From contig NC_045138.2 in the NCBI RefSeq assembly GCF_008831285.2, positions 819,143 through 879,142 on the forward strand: a stretch of DNA of 60,000 nt. The letters run 5' to 3'. Positions 16,561-28,000 of this stretch are shown piece after piece. The notes below the pieces were generated by a model. It had not been told where the DNA came from. It did no database searches and saw only the letters and a list, made by a program, of their open reading frames with translations. A program made the translations under genes and the position numbers. How positions within the stretch are numbered: the first letter of the stretch is position 1; each line of letters opens with the position of its first letter. The DNA comes from Nymphaea colorata. Taxonomy: Eukaryota > Streptophyta > Magnoliopsida > Nymphaeales > Nymphaeaceae.

Positions 16561-17023
16561 AACAATGAATGTCTTGGGAAGCTGGAGGGGTCAAATATTT
16601 TAAAACCAAAATATTTAATGTGGCCTATCAAAGGTCAGCTGTTGTTCTACTGTTGGCGAATAAATGGAACTGAGTTCTTTTTGTTACTATTTTTTTTTGT
16701 TCTTTTTCAGGTGATCGGGGAGTTAATGAAACTAGCCGTCCGAAACGTTTCCTGTGAGGCCGTTTGGAAATATAAAGATTATGTTACGGTCTCGTGCAAT
16801 TAACCCCAAAATTGATCAGATCCAACAGGCACGTTAAAAAAAATTGTTCCTGCTTGAATTTTTGAGACAGAGAGATACACAAAACAGTGACATAATGTTG
16901 CTATTTCCAAACAGCCTTTGTGTGATCTTGTGTTGAAACCATCCTGGATTTGCAATAACGCAAAGGGAGAGAGTGGGAAAGCTGGGTGGTATACAATTTT
17001 ACGATCCACGCCAATGTCATATC
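16561..17023. other. Intergenic, no gene seen
   Basis: Short frames on both strands lack recognisable domains. Part of 16,720-16,940 is a loose inverted repeat (CGTTTCCTGTGAGGCCGTTT against AAACAGCCTTTG), suggesting an old foldback element. Confidence 0.35.
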
Positions 17024-17031
17024 ATCATATT

Positions 17032-17220
17032 CAGGGGCAAAGTCATAATTTTTTCATGAAGGGGGCAAATTAAAGTTTTAAATTTTTTACATACGATAAA
17101 ATAACATTTTCCAAAATTTTTATATAAGAGCAAGTAAAATTTTCTAAAATTTACATGTAAATTAAAAAAAAAAAGAGGTGGGGGCAAGGCCCATGCGAGC
17201 CCCCCTTGGCTCCACCCCTG
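17032..17220. mobile_element. hAT-type MITE, 189 bp, perfect 8-bp target duplication
   Basis: The element starts CAGGGGCAAAGTC and ends GGCTCCACCCCTG, imperfect terminal inverted repeats of the CAGGGGCGGAGCC type. It is flanked on both sides by the identical octamer ATCATATT (17,024-17,031 and 17,221-17,228). TIRs of this type with an 8-bp duplication are the hallmark of the hAT superfamily. There is no coding capacity, so it is non-autonomous. A relative lies at 44,646-44,821. Confidence 0.85.
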
Positions 17221-17574
17221 ATCATATTTGAAATATTAAGTGCAACTTTAAAGGGTTTCGCAAAGATTGAGTTAGATTTATAGAACATGATTCAATATCT
17301 TATGAATCTATTCAATTTTTAGCACATATTTATGGAATAACAATGCAGTGCTTGCATTCATACCAAGCTGTCTATTGTTTAATATTTTCGATCAAATGAC
17401 TGTATGGAAAAAAAATAAAGCTTCTTAATAAATCACGTTATCTAATTGCATATAAATATCATGATATCAAATAAACTGTGGTCACAAAAATAGACCAGGA
17501 CTTAATGTTTCTAAAATTAAGTGTTTTTTATAATCTAACGGAACGGTGTTGAGAAAAACTCCCACTTTCAACTT

Positions 17575-17735
17575 AGGATGTACAATCGTCGAGCCAACTC
17601 AACTTAATTTAAAACTCGACTAATAAGTGGGCCGACTTTGGATTACATGAACTGGGCTCCTTTAAACTCAACTTGGTTTCCTTTTAAATGAGTCGAGCTC
17701 GAGCTCGAGCTCGAACTGGTTTTACCAAAAATACC
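17575..17735. mobile_element. GAGCTCG-rich element fragment
   Basis: The stretch has degenerate GAGCCAACTCAACTT, AACTCGACT and a (GAGCTC)n-like run at 17,694-17,713. The same vocabulary recurs at 37,010-37,465. It is probably a decayed DNA-transposon relic. Ends are unclear. Confidence 0.35.
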
Positions 17736-18148
17736 AAAAGTGGTGCACAAATCTTTTCTGACACCCGCATAATATTTATTGGGCAATATTTATCTTTTTT
17801 AATTCCCAAAAAAGTATTATATCTAAAACCGGCGAATATTTATCTTTTTTTTTTTAACCAAATAACAAATCAAATGTAAGCACATCCCAAAATATTTGTA
17901 ACGAACATCTCCTTTTGTTATTAATAGTAAAAAAAAAGTCGAATTTTATTTTTTTGTTTTAATTTTATGTATAACTGAAAAAACATATAAATTAATTAAA
18001 AATTATAAAAAATCTGATAAGCTATATCTGCGATTAAATTACGCATAAACATAAATCTATATAGGGACACTTTTCACTGGGATTTAGAATGAGTTCAAGA
18101 TTCTTTCTACACTATTGTATTAGCTACGCTTTATGGTGCATCATAACA

Positions 18149-18220
18149 ATTTATAGTAATTTTAGTTATCAACTTTATATTTTAATTTATAGTAATTTTA
18201 GTTATCAACTTTATATTTTA
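18149..18220. repeat. 36-bp perfect tandem duplication
   Basis: Two consecutive identical 36-bp units (18,149-18,184 and 18,185-18,220), beginning ATTTATAGTAATTTTAG, lie in AT-rich intergenic DNA. The rest of 17,736-18,600 is AT-rich with no gene seen. Confidence 0.9.
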
Positions 18221-18784
18221 GCCATCTGACAACTACCCAATACATCACAATTGTCAATAATTTATTGATAACATTATATATATATACATAAGCGAATTAC
18301 AAATCAACACTAAATGATGAAAATATCTATTAGCTAATTGATTTTTCACTTAACCGTTACTAAACAGTTTTGATTCCATAGCTGAGTAAGTGTAAAAAAT
18401 TATTGTTCCAATTGAATTTTCATATTCATATACATATATATATATATATATAAACTGAATTTTCTATAAACCATTTGTCCATCCGGCACATATCATCATA
18501 CAGGCGAGTCGATCAGCTAATTTTCCTTTTAAGTATTTTTTATATTTTGAATTTCCCATATTTTTATCATAATTTTATGGCAATCAGTTTCTCGGTCCAT
18601 GACCACTGTGGCCCATGTTGTTACCCGGACCGTCTCTCGAGTCTCAAGCGTACAACCGAGTCAAAGTGCTGGTTCGAGTGTTAGAGGGCAAGTAAACTCG
18701 GATTACCGATTCGTATCGGGAAAATCCAACGGACTGGACGGCGCCAGAGTGACATCAAGACCGAGACGTGTCGCTTCATCTTCA

Positions 18785-18790
18785 TATAAA
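18785..18790 (+). promoter_or_regulatory. TATA box of the CHD3-like gene
   Basis: TATAAA in a TCATATAAATG context sits where AT-rich upstream DNA gives way to a GC-rich, CpG-bearing stretch (about 18,790-19,140). Transcription would start roughly 30 bp downstream, near 18,815, followed by a CT-rich 5'UTR and the start codon at 19,065. Confidence 0.55.
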
Positions 18791-18901
18791 TGCGAAGCCG
18801 CGCGCGCCAAAAAAACGAAACTCGAACGTCCCGCCCTTTCTCTCTCTGCGCGAGTCGTCGTGGAGGAAACGGTCGAGATTCCGGCGAGGCGTCGGACTTC
18901 G

Positions 18902-18925
18902 ATGCCGCCTCTGCCAGCGTACTGA
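18902..18925 (+). CDS. Short upstream ORF (7 codons plus stop) in the CHD3-like 5'UTR
   Basis: ATG at 18,902 opens a seven-residue frame (MPPLPAY) ending in TGA. If transcription starts near 18,815 this is the first AUG on the mRNA, ahead of the main start at 19,065, so it could dampen translation. The peptide itself need not matter. The inference depends on the TSS position. Confidence 0.35.
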   Translation: MPPLPAY

Positions 18926-19064
18926 CCTCTCCGGCGTCGTTTGACGGAGTTCTGGCTTCGTCTGACTTGCGATCGGCGGGCGCCTCCTCGGTGGTTCTTG
19001 AGGCGGAAGCGGGGACCGTTGGGCAATCGGCTTTCGAGGAAGGAACGAGCCGGCGAGCGTGTTC

Positions 19065-22000
19065 ATGGATCGCAGGGACTGGGAGGGACGCCTCAGAACG
19101 AGGAAGCGCAAGGACGAAGACGACGTTGGTAAACCGTCTTCCTTTCTACCGTCGTCTCCCGTTCCAGCTCATTTCGCTCTTGTTGCTTGTATTGTTGGTC
19201 GGTGATTTCTTATGGAGTGTTTGGTTAGGAGAACTCGGCATGTTTTGTATTTCTTTTTGTTTCTTCGTTTTTCGTGTGAAGTCGTGCGCTTCGACCCGGA
19301 TCTGCTATTACAGAGCTTGAAAGAGACGGAGTTGAGTCTCCTCGACTTAAGATTCCTGGACTTGGGGTTAAGGGGCATAATGTCGTAGCAGACGACGTAA
19401 ATTTGCTCGTGGTGGTGCCGCATGCTGCCCGGAAATCAGTTGTTCTGAAGAACATCGATTATGATGCTTGGATGCGTCGGATTCGGAGGTCTTTGCTTCT
19501 GAGGGCTGCGACCCGTTGTGGCGATGTTGGGGACTCCCGTGCTATGATGGTGTAAAGAAATCTGAATACTAAATTAAAATACATACTAAAACTTCGAGGA
19601 ATCCGAGCGCTTTGGTTTTGTTTCACAGAAATTTGTTTGTATTATTGCCTGTTCAACAGTTGCAGTTTGATGTTTCCACCCTGCGTCAAGTTCTCTGTGT
19701 ACTTATTTGTTTCTGGTTGTTATTGCTTGGATAACAATGACAACTGTTGGAATTTTTCATTGCTCAGCCATACAAAGTAGTGAGCAATCGAAACAGCCGC
19801 CGGTAAAACTTTCAGACCGGATCATACATAAATTGGCATCTCCTATTTCCTGTCGGGAACCAGAAGGTGCTCCCTTGGTTCGAAGATCCACAAGGCTTCG
19901 TGCACAGGTGGATGGTAAGCCTTTGAAAAAGTTCGATTACCATAAGGTAAACTTATCATGTCAACGAATTTACCTCTTATTTGAAGTTGTGGGTCCGCTA
20001 ACTTCCGACTTCCATGTTGCAATAGCAGCCGAAGCCTTCAAAACCATCTCATTTGGAGGAGGATGCATCTCCTAGCTCTATTTCAGCTTCAGATAATTCA
20101 AATTATTCGGAGTCTGGTCAGGATGAATTTTCTCAGGACTTTGATCTTGAAGCGGCAGCTGCTACTGGTCCAGCTTTCCCCAAAAGGAGGCAGAGTGAAA
20201 GATTAAAAAATCGTGGTGCTACAGACTATAGTGCAACAGGAACAACTGCAGTAGGAGTCCCGGGTACGTCAAAAAGTTCTGGAACTTGTAATGTGGATGT
20301 TTAGGGAGTTCTGTTAGTTGCAAATGGTTCTTAATGTGCACCAGGGATCACTGGGGATTCTTATGTGGAGCAACCTGGTAAAACAGAAGATTCTACTTTG
20401 TTTTGAATTTTGCCTTATGTAAATTAGAAACTGTTGCCAGTATGATGTGGTTGTGTTTTTTGGTGTTCACTATTTTCCTTCCATTTTTTTATTTTACCTG
20501 GGATTTCTTTTGTCGTTAACTTGTTTTATTCAATTGGCCCATCGACATCTGACCTATGACAATGAGTTGAACATAGTTTTTCCTCGAGCTCATTATTCTT
20601 GTTTTCTTTTTCGTTTCAATACCTGTCTGGTGATTATTTCTTCTTCATGTTTTCTAACTTGTGTTGTTCCTGGTTTTGTGCCTTCATGTTTGCCTCGATT
20701 TACACGTGGAACATTTTCTTGAACCAGATTCTAATGCAAGCTTTAACGAGTCTCCTCATGAGCCAGAAGATGACGAGCTATGCTGTTTCACCTGTCAGGT
20801 TTACTGTTTTCGTGCTTCTGTAGTCTGTACATGTTTGCACATGCATTGTCATGTGCATTTGCTGTCATATCAGTTATCAATATGTTATTTAGAGATTTTT
20901 TTTTGCAGTTAACAATGTTCTCTTGTGTGTTGTATAGTCAGGGCTTGCTGCAAATTTGTTGCTTTTATGTGATGGTGATGGCTGTGATCTTGCTGTCCAT
21001 ACATTTTGTCTTGTTCCTCCCATGCAAGATGTCCCTGAAGGTTCCTGGCTTTGCCCTAATTGCGAAGAAAATCCTTCACTCACTGAGGACTTCAAAGAGC
21101 AGCATAAATTTGCAAAGAAGCCAGTTCAATCAGTTGTTGGTCGGAGATGGGTTTGTATAGGGGGTGACAAAAATGCGATGCAAGAGCAGTGTTTAATGAA
21201 GTGGCATTCACTGTCTCATCATCTTGATACTTGGGTATGTGATGGGATCTTTCTTTGATTGGATTCCTATTTTTAGTTTTCAAATTAAAATGCCAAAGCT
21301 AATGATAGCTACCTTTCTCCTGCTTGATGAGATTATAAATTAAAATATAAAATGTATGCACTAAAATGTTTGTGGGTGTTGTCACACGTGAGACACATAT
21401 TTCTTTTTTTCTTAACATAGGTGCAAATCAAATTTATATAGAACATAAACTTTGCTATGCACATAATATAGACAAAAGTGGGGTACAAGCTTCTTGTTGG
21501 ACCTGAAAGCTCCTACCCTTGCACAAGCTCTATACAAAGAGGCCTACCAGACTGAAGCATGCCCTAAGTGAAAAATTGCATCTGCAAACGTTTTTTCTAC
21601 CTTTTTTAGGCTTAAAAGAGTAACAAAACTGTCAGCCTTAGCTAAGTGTAGCATGAAATTTAGCATGGAACTTGGACATATGCATGCTTTAACATAACCT
21701 TAGCCAAAATGTGACATCAGATTACTTCATCATAATCATTATTGACTTAGTCATTAGTCATTACATATCACATTTGAGTATGGTCATAACTTACACTCGA
21801 GTGGTACATAAACAATGTCACCCAACAACTACCTCTTATTGCATCTTACGTGACCTGTATGCTTACAGACAAATCGACTTAAACTCAAACATGACATACT
21901 AGGACAAGGTCATTAAAATTGCATAACCATCACATAGGTTGAGCCTAACTTATCATAAATCATATTTTCATAGATACATTTTTATAACACATTTGATCGA

Positions 22001-25000
22001 TCATTTTATCTTTTCATGCACCATGTGCAGGTGCAAGATAAAGATCACAAACCATCACTATAAGGTATGCATACCAGATGAAATCCTATATAATGTCATC
22101 ATAGCAAAGTTTGGATGCTTCTAGTTACACTTACAACCATCAACATCACTTTGGAATGACTGACTTGGCCTCCTCAATACCCTAGTTTGAGTTATTGAAG
22201 GGGCACATAACCCTTTTTGGAAGCAAACCTCGACAATGTGAAGGATTGTATGATTTCCTACGTTTTGGCCTTGGCGGTTTTGTATTGGGCTGTGTGAGGC
22301 ACCAATCTTGTAAGTGGACCGAGCTTCCTTGAAGGCAAGATGGTGCCTCACATAGCCCAACACAAACCACCAAGGTCAAAACATAGGCATTCATACAATC
22401 CTTGATATTGTTGAGGTTTTCTTCAACTGCAAGCCAACTCACTTGTCAAATAGATTTCATTGAGCTATTACTTGAACATTTGGCTAGCCATTGTAGTTGG
22501 GCATCCAAGACTTGGCAACATTGTTGAGTGATTGTATAAGATCACAATTGTGTTGACATTGAAGTAGTCTTGCTGGGCTGCATGTAGCAACTTGAACCAT
22601 TCAAATTGGGAAGTTCCATTTTTTATGTCCACAAGTTAATTTTGTGCCTGTTGGGCCATAATTGTTCACCTAGACTGGTGTTGTCATGAAACAGTTTGAC
22701 ACATCATAGGTTACTATAGATGCAAAAATGAGTTAATCTAGCTAGCCTCTTAAACTGTGAGCAATCTCTACTGACTCAAGTTTCTCCTTGGTGTCAATAC
22801 TTAGAACTGGTTAAAACTATCTACCATGAGATGGGTGCTGTCTTTTTGTCTACCTTATGCTGTCATGTTTGGTTTCTAGTCTGTACATGACTACCAGTAA
22901 TATCCTGCTTAAGACATATTTAATGACTTATCACTTGCTGGGAATGCCTGCCTGCATCTATGTAATAGGTCTCCATAAGATCACAATTGTGTTGACATTG
23001 CTGCTAATGTAAATATTGTTATCATTATGAATTTATGATGATCAGTTTTTGGCCCATTTTGTAAAATGAGATGGTGAAAAATAAGATGTACGATTTTTTA
23101 ATGGGACCAAGAAAATAAAAACATTAGACTTGATTGTTGTCCATGACTTATAATCCAATTTAAAATCCGTTGAGTTGGGAGTCAGTGGTTAGACTAATTC
23201 GTATTTGGTTCTTGTAAATTTCTATGAAGCTATGTTTTTTTTCTCTTTCTTTGTGAAGATGGAATTATGGATGTTTTGCACTGTTTCAGGCATATGATAC
23301 TATTTTTTTAAAGTTCAATTTATGCCCATTTGCCTTTCTTTGATATTTTGATTTATGTGTGACTGTTGTTTGTTTGTTATTTGTTCTAGATACCTGTAGA
23401 ATGGCTCTACCAACAAGACCGTGTTCGATTTCACAACTTCCGACGAATGTTCCCGTGAGTAATGTTTTTGGAATGTTATTTCTTTTAATCATTTTCTACT
23501 TAACTTTGTTTATTCCTTTACCTTCCCCCTACTTCATCGCTGTGTTTATACATTTTCTTGCATGTACAGACTTCCGATGGTCTCTTTTGTTTGAATTTTA
23601 TCCCATTAAGATTGTCATTTTTGTTCTTTTGCTTGACCATTTGAAATATATGTTTTTCTTTGTATTACTCAATCTTTGCTGTATTTTACATATATGTATT
23701 TATGTCATGGAACTGAACCCTGACTGTGTCTATTCTGGTGTTAAATAGACAGCTAATCAGAGCCATCTGATCTTATGAACGGAGAGAGTTGGGAGGGAGG
23801 AGGGGAAAAATTACAGCTGCTCGATCTTAATTCTTAAGATTGGACGGCTCTGATTAGCTGTCTATTTGACATCAAAATAGACAAAGTTAGGGTTTAGTTT
23901 CTCTTTATATCATACATACATACATATCATAGTCACAAAAAGACACGTTTTTTTCTCAAAAAAGCGCAAAAAAAAGTGATTAATAAAACAACCCTTTTAA
24001 AACTTAAAAAAAAATGCTGTTCCCATGAAAAATATGTTAAAACGAAAAGAGCCAAAAAATGCATTTTTCACATTTTTTTTCCTTTTATTCTTTTTTTTTT
24101 TCATGTTTTTTTAATGCCAAACTGTTTTTCATTTTCTAATTTTTATTTGTTGCAAATCTACTTATTTTTTTGATGTTTGTGTTATTAGTTTGCCACTTAT
24201 TTTATTTTCCCTCATTTTAATTTTTTTAATTGTTTTCCGTATTTTTACCGCATTATTTTTATTTGTTGCAAATCTACTTATTTTTTTGATGTTTGTGTTA
24301 TTAGTTTGCCACTTATTTTATTTTCCCTCATTTTAATTTTTTTAATTGTTTTCCGTATTTTTACCGCATTTTTTCCTTTTCTTTTATGCTCACTGTGTTA
24401 TACCCGAGAAAAAGCTCACCGTTTAAAGCATGAGAGTTTTTTGTGGCTATGATACATACATACATGCATGCATGTCTTTTGACCAGTGTTGTTAGGGTAT
24501 CACAGATATTGCAAGATTTTCAAAAATATTGCAATATCAATATATATGAGAAAAATAATTAATAAAACAAAAATATTGGAAAAATCTTGTGATATTTTGA
24601 AAATCTCAACAAAAATGAATACCTACAAATCTACTTATTTTTTTTAATGCCAAACTGTTTTTTCATTTTCTAATTTTTATTTTTTGCAAATCTACTTATT
24701 TTTTTGATGTTTGTATTATTAGTTTGCCAATTGTTTTATTTTCCCTCATTTTAATTTTTTTAATTGTTTTCCATATTTTTACCACATTTTTTCCTTTTTT
24801 TTTATGCTCACTGTGTTATATCCCAGAAAAGCCTCACCCGTTTAAAACACGAGAAAGTTTTTTGTGGCTATGGATTACATACATACATGCATGCATGTCT
24901 TTTGACCAGTGTTGTTAGGGTATCATAGATATTGCAAGATTTTCGAAAATATTGAAATATCAATATGTATGAGAAAAACAATTAATAAAACAGAAATATT

Positions 25001-28000
25001 GGAAAAATCTTGTGATTTTGGAGACTTATTTATCTCAGCAGCCTTTTTTGAAATTTATTTTTCATCAACCATTTTGGAGATCTTTTTCCTTTTATTTGCC
25101 AGAATGAGTTTTTCCTTTTCCTTTTCCCTTCTTTCAAGTGGTTTTGATATGGACTTTTGTTTATTCTTTTGCTCTGTGCTTGTTTAAGGGTCTTTCCAGA
25201 CTTGATCAGTTCATTATTTCGCACTGTTCTTTTGTGCTAGATGGTATTCTTATTTTATTCTAAATTTCTAATATACTTTCATTGCTTTCAGAAAAGATGC
25301 AGATACCTTGACCACCACGGATTTGAGAAAACCTGAATGGTTCAAAATTGACAGAGTTATTGCATGCCGCAAGAAGTCACATTCCAAAGAAGTTTGTGAT
25401 ATTGTTAATCTATGTCATTGGAGTCAACAAGATGGTCAATATGAATATCTTGTGAAATGGAAGGGCCTTGAATACAGTGATGCCACCTGGGAAACTTCTG
25501 GCACAGAGGAATTATTAGTTGAATTCAACAAACTTGTACAGAGGCACAGGAAAGCTAATGAAATACATGATTCACATTGCGGAAAGCTTCAGAAGTTCCA
25601 GCTAACTGAACAGCCATATTACCTGACTGGTGGTATATTGTTTGAGTATCAAATTTTTGGAGTTAATTGGATCCTGAGCAATTTCCAGATCAGAAGGAAT
25701 GTGATTCTTGCAGGTTCTTATGCTTTATGTTGTCTGCAATTTGTTGAGGATTTCATTTGCTATATTGGTTGGAACGTGGAACACACAAAAATGTTCTAGC
25801 TGTGATCATTAATATGGAATTTTGGTTACTTTAAAAAGGAGACAAGTCATGTTATAGTGCAGTTTCTGAGGGTTACTTTTTGCATTGAAAATGACTACCT
25901 TTTTATGGTTACACGGCTCTCTTTGTAGACTATTTGCAGTGCTAGTATCATTAACATTTCTGATCTTGCTTATTCCATTGTCAGTTATTTTCTTCTGTTT
26001 ACACTGGAGCATAGATAATGGCTATAATTTTTGTGTAATTAATAATGAAAGTCATATATACTTGTTAGCATTTGATCTGTTCAATATCATTCTTAGAAAT
26101 TTCTCCTATGATCAAAATTTTGTTTTATACATTTATGCAACTATTGTTGCTGCCTTCCAAAGAATTGGTCCATTGGCTTATTGATCCTTTTATGATACTA
26201 CAAGAACTAAATACTACGTTAGTTTTGGTGGGGAATAGACTGTTACAAATCAAGAAACAGAAATCATTGTTGAATTTATCTTGGGGGAAGCAGGTATGAA
26301 GATATATGGTCCATCGGCAAAATGATAGTGACTGGGAAAAAGAAATCGTGGAGGAAGGCTTTGTCTAGAAAGAACAAGTTCCAAGATGAAAATGTGATTG
26401 GAGGTGGCAAGTAGAATTGTTAAAAGAGACTTGAACATAAGGTTGTTTGAGCCGTTTATTACTGAATGGAACGTGCGGTGGATGTACCAGTCATTGGGAA
26501 ATAATTTTTCCTTACTTTTTCTTCTTGTTCCTATGTTTTTTGATTTTCCATACTGTTTAGTATTAAAAATTAAAAATTAAAAATTATGATTTTTTGTGTT
26601 GTATTATGTTACATATCTGATTATTTACTTGACAGGTAGGGGATGTGCTAACACTTTTCCACATTGTTTCTGGATGCAAAAATATATTTATAAGACACTG
26701 ATTTAACTTTGAGAATTAAAAAAGTTTTGTTAGCTTTACATCGGTTTGGAATTGCAAAATATGATGTATTGGGTTTAGTAAGAATTCAAAGCCATTTTGT
26801 ATCATAATGCACTTTTATGCATATAATGCGATTCTGAACCTCCCAATCAATACTTCTTGTCACCTTTTATGTGGGAATTGTTTATGTATTCCTGTTGTGG
26901 TTTTTGTCATTAAATTCTCTTTTATATGTTCAGATGAGATGGGATTGGGGAAAACCATTCAAGTTATTTCATTTGTGTGCTGCATGAAGGAAGAGCATCT
27001 GAGCAACTACCCTGTTCTAATAATTGCTCCTAAAAGCACTCTTGCACACTGGGAAAAGGTCTGTCATATTTGAGCTTGTTCTTCTTTGTTAAGATTATAC
27101 TTGTCACGCATTGCCTTGTTGGAACTTGGAACTATTTTAGTAGTAGAAAGACAACCTCACCTAAGAAGAAGGTAGAAAAAATTAATTGTGTTTTCATTCA
27201 GCATAAGATATTTGTGTTCTTGTCGTGCTTTATGGTCATTCTGGTCAGATTGGGAGTGGGATATGGCAAAGAACAGAAATAATCCAGAAATTGAATTAAT
27301 ATAAAAATTGAAAAGCGAATTGGTAATGGCATAATTCCCAATTTGAAGTGAATACGAAGTAAGAAATATGAATTGGGGGGAAGAAAAGCTTTCTCTTACA
27401 TGTGTGTCCAAATATTTTTGGGGTTATGTCATGCACTTTTAAAGGCAACAAAGCACAATTAAGATAGAAAATGTGGGTGAATCCAATCATGTTGAGATGA
27501 ATTTCTTAATCCAAACTTTAGGTGCTTATTTGAGACCATATTGTGCTTTGAAGTCTTTTATCTTGATCATGCTCTTTCTGGTCTATCATTTCCTCCAATC
27601 AATAAGGATGCATTCGTCATGCCTACCCAATAGAAGGCCATTGGCTGTCAACATCCATATCTGTTTGGTCTATTGGAGCGAAAGTGTCTGGTTATTGTTG
27701 TTGGATGGATTATCAATTGCAGTTTTTCACTACGAGTATCATCTTAGATCTCTGGATGTTGCAGCTTGACTCTACCTTAATCTTATTTTTAGAAAGGGAA
27801 AATAAGTTTGTTCCAATAAATATTGTGGATTGTCATTAATTTTCATTCTACCGAGCTATTCTTCAATGGACTTCAGAAAATCTTGCTCCAAATATTTATC
27901 TTTTGAATTAACTACTAAGAGACATTGTTGCCACACCTTTATGCTAGACTTGCATATATTCTTGAGAAGCTGCAGGTGTTTGTGAGAAGCTGCTGACTAC

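Noticed and set aside
18790-19320. Long plus-strand frame of 176 codons over the CHD3-like leader
   Set aside because: Its ATG lies in the TATA box, the protein has no domain, and it overlaps GC-rich 5'UTR that is open in several frames on both strands.
20447-20912. Several overlapping plus frames between exons 4 and 6
   Set aside because: Intronic, hydrophobic by T-richness, and inconsistent with the phase-matched exon chain.
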